A stretch of 64,000 bases of DNA from Haloarcula taiwanensis (GTDB lineage: Archaea > Halobacteriota > Halobacteria > Halobacteriales > Haloarculaceae), in contig CP019154.1 in NCBI GenBank assembly GCA_002844335.1, positions 1,984,001 through 2,048,000 of the forward strand, read 5' to 3'. Under the pieces are notes generated by a model, which saw only the letters and a program-made list of their open reading frames with translations, searched no databases and had not been told where the DNA came from. Position 1 is the first letter of the stretch. Each line of letters begins with the position of its first letter. This document shows positions 45,250 through 54,494 of this stretch, piece after piece. The translations under genes and the position numbers were made by a program.

Positions 45250-46581
45250 CTAGGTAGCTGCAGCGTCTTCAGTGTCGTCGCTGCTAATAACCACCATGTC
45301 AAGGATGGTTTTGAGCCCGTATCCGGCGTAGAGGCTACCCACGACAGCCATCGGGAGGAGATATCTAGGGGACAGGTATAGGATAGCAAGAAGACACAGA
45401 TACGGAATCGTAGCAAACAGCGGGAAGAGTCGCTTATCGGTCGATTGTAACACAAGCACGACGAGTGCGACGAAAATGCTAGCATATAGCCATGCAACCA
45501 GCTCTATCGAAGGCCCAATGAGCCCCGTCCCGACAGTTAGCTCGCGATACATGAATGCGGCAGCGATGATGATAGCAATAGTTACCGGCAAGATGCGAGC
45601 GTACCGCACCCTTGGGAGAAGGGCCACAACTCCAATCAAAAAGAGTACCGGTAGAAGAGGGTTCACCAGTACGAACTCGAAGTAAGGAACACCCCAATGA
45701 AGAAAATGAGGCGCATAGAATTGGAGGTTCCGAACCGTATGTTCGAGTGGTGCATTCGACAAGCCGACGAAGAAGCCGGTCGAGAACAGCGAGGGCATTG
45801 AGACGAGTGTCCGAACGGTAACTACTGGTGAGTCCCCTGACGAGAGCTGATAAAGCAGTATGACTCCAACGAACCCCAGCAGTGGGCCGAGTACGAAGAC
45901 GTGGCGAAACCTGTCTTCAGAGAACGCATAGAGTCCGGCGAGCGGAGCAAGGAGAAGAAACAGGTATTCTAGACGCATAAAAAATACGATGATTCCGACG
46001 GCCGCTCCGGCCACGTACCTTCGACTAACGAAGAAGTATAGGCTGAGAGTGAAAAAACAGACAGCAATCGGTTCTGTGTAAGCCCACCACGAGAAGTTGA
46101 TGTGAAGCGGCGTAACTGCGAGGACGAATCCGGCGGCGTGACCTGCCCGGGGAGAATCAAACAGCACAGTGGCTGTTCGACCGACGAGCCACACCGTTGC
46201 CAAAGACGCCACAAACGACGCGAGGTTTCCACCCATTTGGCCAAAGAGCCCGAGAAACAGCGCCATGATGGCTTCTACACCGATGTGTCCGGAAATTGTG
46301 ATCTGGCCCTCAAGCAGGTTGAGTGCTCTCCCGACGTATACTGAGGAGTCGTCGTGGACGGGTTTCAATACCGTGTACGGGAGCCGAACGAGTATGCCGA
46401 CGAGCAGGATAGCGAACCACGCCCGACTCCGGCAGAGGAGGGCTGCACCGCTGAACAGAATAAGGAGGGTGAGTACGATTGAGATTAAGGTAAGCACCGC
46501 TGTCAAACCCCAAACGGCGAGAATCATACCGACTGCCATCGCCACTCCGGCTCCCATCGCCATCGTAGCGCCCTGACGCAT
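45250..46581 (-). CDS. Polytopic GT-C-like glycosyltransferase membrane protein
   Basis: The protein has 443 residues with about 10-12 hydrophobic helices. The first outside loop reads RLPYTVLKPVHDDSSVY followed by GRALNLLEG, which resembles the acidic motif loop of ArnT/PMT-type GT-C enzymes; SWWAYTEPIAVCFFTLSLYF is also typical of the group. Such enzymes use polyprenyl-linked sugars outside the membrane. It is the first gene of the glycan island. The exact donor and acceptor cannot be read from sequence. Confidence 0.75.
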   Translation of the reverse strand: MRQGATMAMGAGVAMAVGMILAVWGLTAVLTLISIVLTLLILFSGAALLCRSRAWFAILLVGILVRLPYTVLKPVHDDSSVYVGRALNLLEGQITISGHIGVEAIMALFLGLFGQMGGNLASFVASLATVWLVGRTATVLFDSPRAGHAAGFVLAVTPLHINFSWWAYTEPIAVCFFTLSLYFFVSRRYVAGAAVGIIVFFMRLEYLFLLLAPLAGLYAFSEDRFRHVFVLGPLLGFVGVILLYQLSSGDSPVVTVRTLVSMPSLFSTGFFVGLSNAPLEHTVRNLQFYAPHFLHWGVPYFEFVLVNPLLPVLFLIGVVALLPRVRYARILPVTIAIIIAAAFMYRELTVGTGLIGPSIELVAWLYASIFVALVVLVLQSTDKRLFPLFATIPYLCLLAILYLSPRYLLPMAVVGSLYAGYGLKTILDMVVISSDDTEDAAAT

Positions 46582-46781
46582 TCATTATCGATTAGAATGT
46601 CGCCGTATAAACTCTATCGAAAGAGATTACTCCCTTCTCGCGATATTCGGCGACCCTGCGTAGTGCTGACGGATGGGAAACCCGGTATCATCAGTCCTCT
46701 GGTTAGAAGCATAGCCAAATGTGAGGATCTCAAAATATATGACCTATTGAGCATAAAGGAGTTCGTAATCAGTTCGAACAC

Positions 46782-47732
46782 ATGCAGCCGACTAAAATCA
46801 CCACACTGATTTCAGAGGAGCTGCGGGACGCGTACATTGCGCTGTGGGCCTCGCTCACTTCCCGATACCCAGTTGGGGCGAATGTCTTTGAGCGAGACTG
46901 GGATGCGCTCATCATACTCGACACCTGCCGTGTAGACGCACTGAAAGAGGTTGCAGATGAGTACTCGTTTTTGTCAGATATCGATTCGATAGTTTCTGTT
47001 GGGAGCACCAGTCGAGAGTGGGTCGCAAACACGTTTCGCACAACGTATACGAGCGAGATTCGTGGAACGGCCTACGTTTCAGCGAACGCCTTCTCGAAGC
47101 GAGTTCTCAAAGATCGTAACTTCCCGGCTGACCGGGCACCAGTGAACTGGAAGGTGGCGGATGCAGACGACTTTTTGCTTGTAGACGACGCGTGGCAGTA
47201 TCAGCCCGAGCACCCCTACAAACACATGCTCCCCGAACATTTGACCGACCGCGCTATCACGGTCGGCCGCGAACTCCAGCCAGACCGACTCATTGTCCAC
47301 TACTCGCAACCCCACTCACCGTACATCGCCATGGCGAGGCGTGAAGGACGGGAACTGAAACCATGGGAATCGAATCCATTCAAATGCCTTCGAGCCGGAA
47401 GTGTAGAGCGAGAGACGGTCTGGAACGCGTATCTCGAAAATCTCAGGATGAGTCTTGACTCCGTTTCGGTGTTGCTTGAGAATCTGAATGCCGAGCGCGT
47501 CGCAATTAGCGCGGACCACGGCGAAGGATTCGGCCGCTGGGGAACGTACAAACACCCCCTCGGAAGCCTCCAACCGAACGTGAAATGCGTCCCATGGGCG
47601 ACTACAACTGCACGTGACAGAGGCGAGTACGAACCCAAGTTCAAACCGAGGGTTACTGGCGAACAAGGTGACAAGGACGAATTTGAACGAAAGGAGACAG
47701 TCGAACACCTTCGAGACCTCGGTTACCTGTGA
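46782..47732 (+). CDS. Soluble sulfatase-like protein (alkaline phosphatase superfamily)
   Basis: The protein has 316 residues without signal peptide or membrane helix. ERDWDALIILDTCRVDALKE holds the first metal-binding Asp. SVGSTSREWVANTF is the likely nucleophile region (Ser/Thr rather than a clear Cys-x-Pro-x-Arg sulfatase site). HYSQPHSPYI and ISADHGEGFG supply the remaining metal ligands. It lies between a GT-C-like protein and a convergent paralogue. It may transfer or remove a phosphate or sulfate group on a glycan; direction and substrate are unknown. A TATA-like AAAATATATG lies near 46730. Confidence 0.8.
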   Translation: MQPTKITTLISEELRDAYIALWASLTSRYPVGANVFERDWDALIILDTCRVDALKEVADEYSFLSDIDSIVSVGSTSREWVANTFRTTYTSEIRGTAYVSANAFSKRVLKDRNFPADRAPVNWKVADADDFLLVDDAWQYQPEHPYKHMLPEHLTDRAITVGRELQPDRLIVHYSQPHSPYIAMARREGRELKPWESNPFKCLRAGSVERETVWNAYLENLRMSLDSVSVLLENLNAERVAISADHGEGFGRWGTYKHPLGSLQPNVKCVPWATTTARDRGEYEPKFKPRVTGEQGDKDEFERKETVEHLRDLGYL

Positions 47733-47772
47733 AATGGATTCTCGCGGTTCGGTCAGTCCCTGTCAATCTCGA

Positions 47773-48675
47773 TTAGTTCGTGTAGCCAAGGCTACGCAGT
47801 CGCTGTTCAACCACGTCATGCTTAATTTCTTCGTCGCCACTCTTCGACGACCCGGAGGTCACATCTCGTCGCTCACCCTGTTCGTGGACTAGCCACGGCA
47901 CACGTACGAGTTCGTCGACGTATGTTCCGTGTGGGTGTCCCCAGCCCGAAACCGGTACCGGATATAATCGTTCTCCCAGTAGCTCTCCGTGGTCCGCAGT
48001 GACAACGGTCTTTCCGTCAAGCCCCTCGAGTAAGTCAGTTACGTGCGGAAGCGTAATGTCAACGTTCCGTCGGTACGCCTCACGCAGCGTCGAGGCGTCC
48101 ACCGATAGCTCTCCGCTGATGAACTGTCGGTACGTGTTTCGGTCAGTATTCAGTTTCTCGGTCGGTCGATCGAGGAAGGGAGTGTGGGGCTGGATGTAAT
48201 GCACCAGTAGCCGCTTGTTCGGGTACTGCTCGGCGGCTTGGAGTGCGTGCTCGGTGGTCGTTTCGGGGCGCACGACCTGTCGTCCACCATCGTGCCATAC
48301 GTTCGAATCATCGCTCCAGATGTTAACAACCTCGTGAAACGTCGCGTTGAGTTCGTCTTCGAACCGGTAGTACTGCGGCGTTGCGGTAACATAAACCGTG
48401 TCACGCAAGTCTCGGTCTGTGAAATTCGCTCGGAGGAATTCGTATGTTTGTGACCCCTTAGAAACCCGTGACTCCAAGTTACCGGGGAGTTCATCCCGGT
48501 CTACGAGAGCATCGTACCGACAAGCGTCAAGAAGAACAAGTGAGTCCCAGTCCTCGTCAAAAATGTCGATTCCGTCAGGATTGGACTCTACTGTGTAAAG
48601 CCGTCTGTGATAGAGTCGGTTGGCTCGGAGGAGCCACTCGTGTAATCGACCACGGAACATCGACTTGAGCGTCAT
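47773..48675 (-). CDS. Soluble sulfatase-like protein, paralogue of the neighbouring gene
   Basis: The protein has 300 residues. FDEDWDSLVLLDACRYDALV, SKGSQTYEFLRANF, HYIQPHTPFLD and VVTADHGELLGERL match the convergent paralogue position by position. The C-terminus HDVVEQRLRSLGYTN also resembles the other one (VEHLRDLGYL). The ATG at 48675 is chosen because the GTG that opens the longer frame (48729) touches the TATA-like TTTTAAG, so it would lie upstream of the transcript. No membrane segment is seen, unlike typical phosphoglycerol transferases. Confidence 0.8.
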   Translation of the reverse strand: MTLKSMFRGRLHEWLLRANRLYHRRLYTVESNPDGIDIFDEDWDSLVLLDACRYDALVDRDELPGNLESRVSKGSQTYEFLRANFTDRDLRDTVYVTATPQYYRFEDELNATFHEVVNIWSDDSNVWHDGGRQVVRPETTTEHALQAAEQYPNKRLLVHYIQPHTPFLDRPTEKLNTDRNTYRQFISGELSVDASTLREAYRRNVDITLPHVTDLLEGLDGKTVVTADHGELLGERLYPVPVSGWGHPHGTYVDELVRVPWLVHEQGERRDVTSGSSKSGDEEIKHDVVEQRLRSLGYTN

Positions 48676-49401
48676 TACCTTCTCTGTTGGAACACTACAA
48701 CCGACGAATATAGTTGTGATGGTATCCACTTAAAAGATAAGTAGCAATTGCCCTTCGGCATCGATTCGTAGACTGGTGTCCGACGGCACAATATCTTGTC
48801 CGCATGCCATAGATGAGAGCTTTCAAACGGTCAGGCCGTCTTTTGAGCCTGATATCCTCCTGGAGTGGGTATCGGGCGATAAGTATTCGTGGTTCTATCT
48901 TGGCCTCGACCGTTGCTCACATCTTAGCTATATCCCCTCCCATTTAGACAGCGTTCACGACCGCTGTTCTTGTATACCGGCGGCCTTCGATAATCGCTCT
49001 CGAAGGAGACTAAGCATTATTCGGCTCGGTCGTGTCTTGGAAGCACATGGTTCAACGAGGCCCAACAAATCTGGTCGGTTCTGGTGAGGGACAAGAGCAT
49101 CGTTGAGCGGTATTCCGAGTGTCCTAAACTCACCGCTGGCATCTGACTGGCGTAAGTGGTGCTTCGTCAGGCTCAGACAGACCAGACTCGCCGGGAGTAA
49201 CGGCCTGAGTAAGTCACGATGCGAAAAGGAATCGAAGTACAACATTAAAAACGTTTGAAACAAATTACTCTGGCTCGACATAAAAATTTCATTCGAAAGG
49301 TGGGATTCTGCACCACGGCCATTGTGCGGATAGTTCGTAGATTGGTCGGTCGATGATGAAGTTTCGGCAATCCTTTACTCGAGTCGTCGAAACGTAGACC
49401 T
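48676..49401. other. Gene-free stretch with sulfatase promoter
   Basis: About 725 bases. At the left is the TATA-like TTTTAAG (forward-strand 48730-48736) of the sulfatase-like gene. The rest has only short frames on both strands with poor codon choice and no family resemblance. It is probably decayed sequence between two island operons. No terminal inverted repeats were seen. Confidence 0.4.
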
Positions 49402-50544
49402 GTGACTGAGCCGTATCGTGTCCTCCACCTCATCACTCGGTTTCTCGATGGCGGTGCAGAGAAGAGCGTCGAACAAATCCTCTCGGCGCTTCGGACCGCA
49501 CCAGAGCAGTACGACCTACGAGTCGGTGTCGGCGCGGAACATGCTTCCGAGCGACTTGATGCTCTCCGGGAGAGAGGAATCGACGTCACTGTGTTCCGGG
49601 CGATCAGACACTACAACCCAGTAACTGCACTTCCGGCGGTCCTGTGCGTCGCACGGTATCTCAAACACGAACAGATAGATATCCTCCACACACATAGCAC
49701 AGAGGCAGGCGTGATTGGACGCTGGGCGGGCGCCCTTGCAGATGTCCCAGTCACTATCCACAGCGTTCACGGTGACCCAATCGCAAGCGACCGGAACCCG
49801 CTGTTGAACGCCACACTCTACGTCTTCGAGCGCGCGAGTGCACCGCTGAGCGACCGCATAGTCACCAACTCAGTGAGGGTTCGTGACACCTATCTCGACC
49901 GCGGGTTTGGTCATCCGGACCAGTACGAGGTCATCTACGACGGTCTAGACTTAGACGCATATCGCGTTCCGGACCGGTGGGATAACCTGCCATCCGCCGA
50001 TGAACCAGTTTCGCTACTTTTCGTCGGCCGACTAGCGGACGGCAAGGGCCTGTTCGACCTGATAGAGGCAGTCGATCAGGTCGCCGGAGAGCATCCGGTC
50101 AAGTTAGATATCGCGGGCGAAGGAGAAAGCCGAGAAGAACTACAGGATGCGGTCAAGCGACGTGGGCTTGAAGACAACATCTCATTTCTCGGCTACTGCG
50201 ACGATGTTGCCCGGCTCCTCGCCACGGCGGATGTCTTCGTACTCCCCTCCTATCGTGAGGGAATGCCCCGCGTCGTCACCGAAGCCCGTGCTGCCGGGTT
50301 GCCGGTCGTCTCGACGACTGTCGCAGGAATCCCCGAACAGGTTTCGCATGGCGAAACCGGATTTCTAGTCGAGCCGGGTGACATCTCAGAACTGAGCGCC
50401 CGCATCGGGCAACTCGTCGCATCACCGTCGCTCCGGCGTAAGATGAGCAAACAAACTACCGCCGACCTCAGCCGATTTACGCTCGAAAACATGGAACAGT
50501 CGTACCAATCGCTCTACCGCGATTTGGTGGACAGTATCTCTTGA
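49402..50544 (+). CDS. GT4-family glycosyltransferase
   Basis: The protein has 380 residues and a GT-B fold. The N-terminal domain shows FLDGGAEKSVEQIL (glycine-rich acceptor loop), HTHSTEAGVIGRWAGAL and SVHGDP. The C-terminal domain shows LLFVGRLADGKGLFDLIEA and the E-x7-E motif EGMPRVVTE, which binds the nucleotide sugar. It starts at a GTG (TEPYRVLHLITRF). It is cytoplasmic and probably adds one sugar to a lipid-linked glycan. Its last 31 bases overlap the end of the convergent glycosyltransferase. Confidence 0.92.
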   Translation: MTEPYRVLHLITRFLDGGAEKSVEQILSALRTAPEQYDLRVGVGAEHASERLDALRERGIDVTVFRAIRHYNPVTALPAVLCVARYLKHEQIDILHTHSTEAGVIGRWAGALADVPVTIHSVHGDPIASDRNPLLNATLYVFERASAPLSDRIVTNSVRVRDTYLDRGFGHPDQYEVIYDGLDLDAYRVPDRWDNLPSADEPVSLLFVGRLADGKGLFDLIEAVDQVAGEHPVKLDIAGEGESREELQDAVKRRGLEDNISFLGYCDDVARLLATADVFVLPSYREGMPRVVTEARAAGLPVVSTTVAGIPEQVSHGETGFLVEPGDISELSARIGQLVASPSLRRKMSKQTTADLSRFTLENMEQSYQSLYRDLVDSIS

Positions 50545-51644
50545 TAGATTGTCGCTACTTCTTCGACCATCCTATCGACCGTGAACTTCCTGTCGAGCCG
50601 TTCCCTCCCGGCTTCGCCCATCGATTCGGCCAGTTCTCGGTCCTCAAGCAGGGTTGAGATAGCATCGGCAAACTGCGTCTCGTCTGTCGGGGGACACAGC
50701 AGTCCAGTCTTGCCGTCTGCGACCACTTCTGGGATGGCACTCACTTCAGATGCGACGACGGGTGTCTGGGCGGCCATCGCTTCGAGAAACACAACGCCAA
50801 AGCCTTCCCACCGCGATGGCAGTGCGAACACGTCAAATGCGTGCATAAGTTCGGGAATGTCAGTCCGAAATCCGGCGAATGTCACGGCGTCCGCAATACC
50901 GAGAGTGTCTGCAAGGCGTATCAAGCGGTCTTCTTCCTCGCCGCGTCCAACGATAGCGAGATGTGCGCCCGGCACCCGGTCTCTGACTTGCTCGAACGCG
51001 CGGAGAAGCGTTTCCAGATTTTTCTGCTCAGTGAGTCGAGCGACGGTTCCAACGAGTGGCTTATTATCGTCGACAAATTCTCGCCGTACCGATTGGACGT
51101 CACTCTCAGATACGTCTTCGAAGTCCTTTAGCGAGAACCCGTATCGGACCGTCTGAACTCGATCTGGGCTGACATTCGAGGTTTCAAGCAAGTAGTCACG
51201 GACATGTTCAGAAATTGGGAGAATACGGTCGGTACGAGACAGCGACAGGTCGTGTACTAGCTTGTGCGGTTGGTCCTGCCAGTATGGTGGATCGTTATGC
51301 TTCGAGGAGACGATAGCTGGAACTCCAGCAACAGTTGCGGCTGTCGCGCCGTATACGTCACCGTGAAAGAGGTGAGTGTGGACAATGTCGTAATCGTTTC
51401 GAGCTATTTTTGCGACGAGTCTCCCGAGCCCGAGTGGGTCCAAGTCCGACCGGATACCAATTCGCTCAACAGAGCAGCCTGCTTCTCGGAAGTCGTCCGC
51501 GAGTTCGCCGTCGCCTTTCAGATATGCTACGGTAACGTCAAACTCCCGTGAGGCGAGTCCGTCAAGAAGCATCAGAAGGTGATTCTCTGCGCCGCCGACA
51601 TCGATACCAGAAATAACATGGAGAACGCTCGGTGTATCTGTCAT
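50514..51644 (-). CDS. GT4-family glycosyltransferase
   Basis: The protein has 376 residues. HVISGIDVGGAENHLLMLLD is the N-terminal loop, HTHLFHGDVYGATAA follows, and the C-terminal domain has VGTVARLTEQKNLETLLRAF, FALPSRWEGFGVVFLEAMAA (E-x7-E) and VVASEVSAIPEVVADG. It converges on the previous glycosyltransferase with a 31-base overlap of the two ends. Sugar specificity cannot be read. Confidence 0.92.
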   Translation of the reverse strand: MTDTPSVLHVISGIDVGGAENHLLMLLDGLASREFDVTVAYLKGDGELADDFREAGCSVERIGIRSDLDPLGLGRLVAKIARNDYDIVHTHLFHGDVYGATAATVAGVPAIVSSKHNDPPYWQDQPHKLVHDLSLSRTDRILPISEHVRDYLLETSNVSPDRVQTVRYGFSLKDFEDVSESDVQSVRREFVDDNKPLVGTVARLTEQKNLETLLRAFEQVRDRVPGAHLAIVGRGEEEDRLIRLADTLGIADAVTFAGFRTDIPELMHAFDVFALPSRWEGFGVVFLEAMAAQTPVVASEVSAIPEVVADGKTGLLCPPTDETQFADAISTLLEDRELAESMGEAGRERLDRKFTVDRMVEEVATIYQEILSTKSR

Positions 51645-52175
51645 TGTCGCCTGATTTCTAGTGTTCTACCAAAGGTGTACTGACTTTGGCTTCCTCCGGC
51701 CACGAGCCAAGTTTGACCGGCCGCTCGCATATCTGTTCGCTGAGTTATCTATTGCCCAGTAGCTCACCACGGGTAGTGGCCACGAGGAATCCCGCTCCCC
51801 GGCATTGAGTCGCTGACCAATTCGGTAGTTGACCGACGCACGCGTCGGCATCGTCGAGTTCGTTGTCGTACAGTGTGCGGATAATGTCCCAACTCTTGCT
51901 CAATGCACTCGTACCGATAAGATACCATATATTTCGTTCTATTTTCGTTCAATGTCGCGTGGTCTCTGCGTGCGCTATCGAGAATGGTTGAGATGACGTT
52001 CGGTAGCAGATAAGTATCAGTCCTCACTGGCGAGAGCGTGTTTAATTCGATAGTGCTTTTCTGGAGACTGGCCAGAGAAGGCGACAGGTTCTTGAACGGC
52101 CGTTACACGCTTTTCCGAGAGTTCCATCGCGAATAGAACGATATTTCAAGCGGGACAGACACTGTTCAGCCAACA
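51645..52175. other. Gene-free stretch between divergent glycosyltransferases
   Basis: About 530 bases. It must hold the promoters of both flanking genes, but no TATA box is clear enough to assign. Short frames on both strands, among them a minus-strand frame with ALSKSWDIIRTLYDNELDDA, may be remnants; none has a start or a family match. Confidence 0.35.
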
Positions 52176-53351
52176 GTGAAGGAGTCAGTCAGCGTATTGC
52201 TCGCCCCCGGTATCTTTCCACCCGATTCCGGAGGTCCAGCGACATTCGTCTCATCGCTTGGACGCGAACTCGTCAACCGGGGCCACTCTGTCCGCGTCGT
52301 CACGAACGGTCGTGCCTCGTCGGGGTTCGACGACCGGTTTCCGTTCAAAGTCGTACGCATTCCTCGTGGTGATTCCGTCGTCTTTAGATATGCCCGACAG
52401 ATTCGAACCCTCGTGGCCGAACTCCGGTCGTACGAACCGGACGTGATGTTGGTAAACGCGTTCGACTTGCAGGCGATAACTGCCGGGCGCATCGTGGGCG
52501 TCCCGACCGTCAGCAAAATCGTCGGTGACGCCGCATGGGAGCGGGCCCGCCGTTCCGGCGAGACCTGCAACGACATTGAGACGTTCCAGCAGTTCACTTT
52601 TAATCCGAAACTCGAAGGTTGGAAACTTCTTCGGACAGCGCCAGTTCGATTGGCAGACCACGTCGCGGTGCCAAGCAAGTTTCTCCGCTCACTCGTGACT
52701 GGGTGGGGAGTGGCTCCCGACCGGACGAGCGTCATCTACAATGCGATAGACATAGAGAGGCCGTCGATAACCGACTCCGATCGACCACCCCGAATCGTGA
52801 CCGTCGGTCGACTCGTCCCGTGGAAAGGGATAGGCGGAATCGTTGATGCTTTCGAACGAGCCGACGTACCCGACGCGGAGTTACACGTCATCGGTGACGG
52901 GCCTGAACGGGACACCCTCGAAGCGCACGCAGACAAACGGGGCGTGAGTGAGCAAGTTGTCTTTCATGGTCGCATCCCTCACGAACGTGTACTCGACATC
53001 GTCTCTCGTAGCCGCGTCTTCGCGTTAAATTCGACCTACGAGGGGCTTCCCCATGTTGTCCTCGAAGCGATGGCCTGCGGGACACCTGTCGTCGCGTCCG
53101 CGGTATGTGGCACTCCTGAGGCCATTACCGACGGCGAAGACGGGTTCCTCGTTGAACAGGACGACATTGAGGCGTTCTCTGAGCGGTTTGAGCAATTACT
53201 CTCGAACTCCTCGCTCCGGAGTCAACTCCGAACGCAAGCGTACAAGCGCCTCGAGAGCCAGTTTGAACACGAACAGATGGTCGCCGAATACGAGACCCTT
53301 CTGCGGAAGGTAGCCTCCGCGAGAGACGGCCACCGAAAAAAAAATGGCTAG
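52176..53351 (+). CDS. GT4-family glycosyltransferase
   Basis: The protein has 391 residues and starts at a GTG. VLLAPGIFPPDSGGPATFVS is the N-terminal loop. The donor domain has IVTVGRLVPWKGIGGIVDAF, HVIGDGPERDTLEA, VFHGRIPHERVLDIVS and NSTYEGLPHVVLEAMACG (E-x7-E), then TPVVASAVCGTPEAI. It begins a run of three same-strand glycosyltransferase genes: its end overlaps the next start by eight bases. Confidence 0.92.
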   Translation: MKESVSVLLAPGIFPPDSGGPATFVSSLGRELVNRGHSVRVVTNGRASSGFDDRFPFKVVRIPRGDSVVFRYARQIRTLVAELRSYEPDVMLVNAFDLQAITAGRIVGVPTVSKIVGDAAWERARRSGETCNDIETFQQFTFNPKLEGWKLLRTAPVRLADHVAVPSKFLRSLVTGWGVAPDRTSVIYNAIDIERPSITDSDRPPRIVTVGRLVPWKGIGGIVDAFERADVPDAELHVIGDGPERDTLEAHADKRGVSEQVVFHGRIPHERVLDIVSRSRVFALNSTYEGLPHVVLEAMACGTPVVASAVCGTPEAITDGEDGFLVEQDDIEAFSERFEQLLSNSSLRSQLRTQAYKRLESQFEHEQMVAEYETLLRKVASARDGHRKKNG

Positions 53352-54492
53352 GATACAGTACGTGGCAAACGCAAGGCTTCCGAGCCGGCGAGCACACGCC
53401 TATCAAATCGTCCAGATGTGCGACGCATTTACCGAGAACGGACACGAGGTTGAACTAGTCATCCCTGATCGCGTCCAGCCAGACGACGCGCCCGATTCAG
53501 TTGAGGAATACTTCGACTCACCTATTAACTTCGAAATAACACGACTGCCGTGTATCGATTTTCTCGGCAGTAGCTCACGCCAGCCGCTCCTCCGCTTCGC
53601 GTTCTACCTCCAGTCGATCACGTTCACACTCGCTGCGCTCGCGTACACGCTCAGATCCGACTGGGACTGGCTGTACTCCCGCGGACTTCTGTTCGCCGTC
53701 CTCGGTGCACCGTTGTTCGGCGATTCGCTTGCGGTCGAACTGCACCGTCGGCCTTCGAGAGACCGAGTCGCAGCACTTCTTGGACGGGCATTGGAGCACA
53801 CTTGCGGTGTAGTTGTCATCAGCGAGGGGCTCCGGGACGAGTGGCGCTCGTTCACCAATGCGCCGATGCTTGTCGCACCGGATGGTGTACGCCTTGACCG
53901 GTTCACAATCAAGCGCTCAAAGTCGTCACTTCGAACCGAGCTATCGCTCCCGGAGGGCGAGTTAGTCTGCTACGCCGGCAGCCTCAAACAGTGGAAAGGC
54001 GTCGATACATTGGTCGAAGCAGCTAAAGACATACCTGAAGTGACTGTCTGTCTCGTGGGCGGTACGGCCGCTCAGCAGGACCGACTTGAAACTGCTGTGG
54101 GGACAATGCCGAGCAATGTTGAGATGGTTGGACACGTCCACCCAGACCAGGTCCCGAAGTATCTCGCGGCCAGCGATGCGCTCGTCCTCCCGAACACAGC
54201 TGAAAGAGCTATCTCACGCCGGTACACCTCGCCGCTCAAACTGTTCGAGTACATGGCAGTCGGGCGACCGATAATCGCCACCGATATCCCGTCGTTGAAG
54301 GAAGTGTTGAACGACTCCAGTGCCTACTTCGCACCGCCTGACAGCTCCAGTTCACTCGCGCGTTCAATACGTCAGGTGTTGGACGACCCGGACGCAAGCA
54401 AGGTCGCACGCCACGCTCGAGAGGACGTCAAACAGTATACGTGGAAGCACCGAGCCGAGAGCATCGTTGATTTCCTACAGATAGGGGTCTGA
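53344..54492 (+). CDS. GT4-family glycosyltransferase
   Basis: The protein has 382 residues. MARIQYVANARLPSRRAHAY and IVQMCDAFTENGHEVELV form the N-terminal domain. A hydrophobic segment (LRFAFYLQSITFTLAALAYT) may lie on the membrane. The donor domain has YAGSLKQWKGVDTLVEAAKD, GHVHPDQVPKYLAASDALVL and TSPLKLFEYMAVGRPIIATD, the SPLKxFEYMA form of the donor site. Translation is coupled to the genes before (8-base overlap) and after (2-base gap). Confidence 0.9.
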   Translation: MARIQYVANARLPSRRAHAYQIVQMCDAFTENGHEVELVIPDRVQPDDAPDSVEEYFDSPINFEITRLPCIDFLGSSSRQPLLRFAFYLQSITFTLAALAYTLRSDWDWLYSRGLLFAVLGAPLFGDSLAVELHRRPSRDRVAALLGRALEHTCGVVVISEGLRDEWRSFTNAPMLVAPDGVRLDRFTIKRSKSSLRTELSLPEGELVCYAGSLKQWKGVDTLVEAAKDIPEVTVCLVGGTAAQQDRLETAVGTMPSNVEMVGHVHPDQVPKYLAASDALVLPNTAERAISRRYTSPLKLFEYMAVGRPIIATDIPSLKEVLNDSSAYFAPPDSSSSLARSIRQVLDDPDASKVARHAREDVKQYTWKHRAESIVDFLQIGV

Positions 54493-54494
54493 GC

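Noticed and set aside
46597-46809. Frame of 70 codons upstream of the first sulfatase-like gene
   Set aside because: It overlaps the sulfatase start in another frame, lacks a promoter at the right distance and has no family resemblance.
48776-49281. Frames on both strands between the second sulfatase-like gene and the first GT4, considered as insertion-sequence remnants
   Set aside because: No transposase motif, inverted repeats or target duplications could be found.
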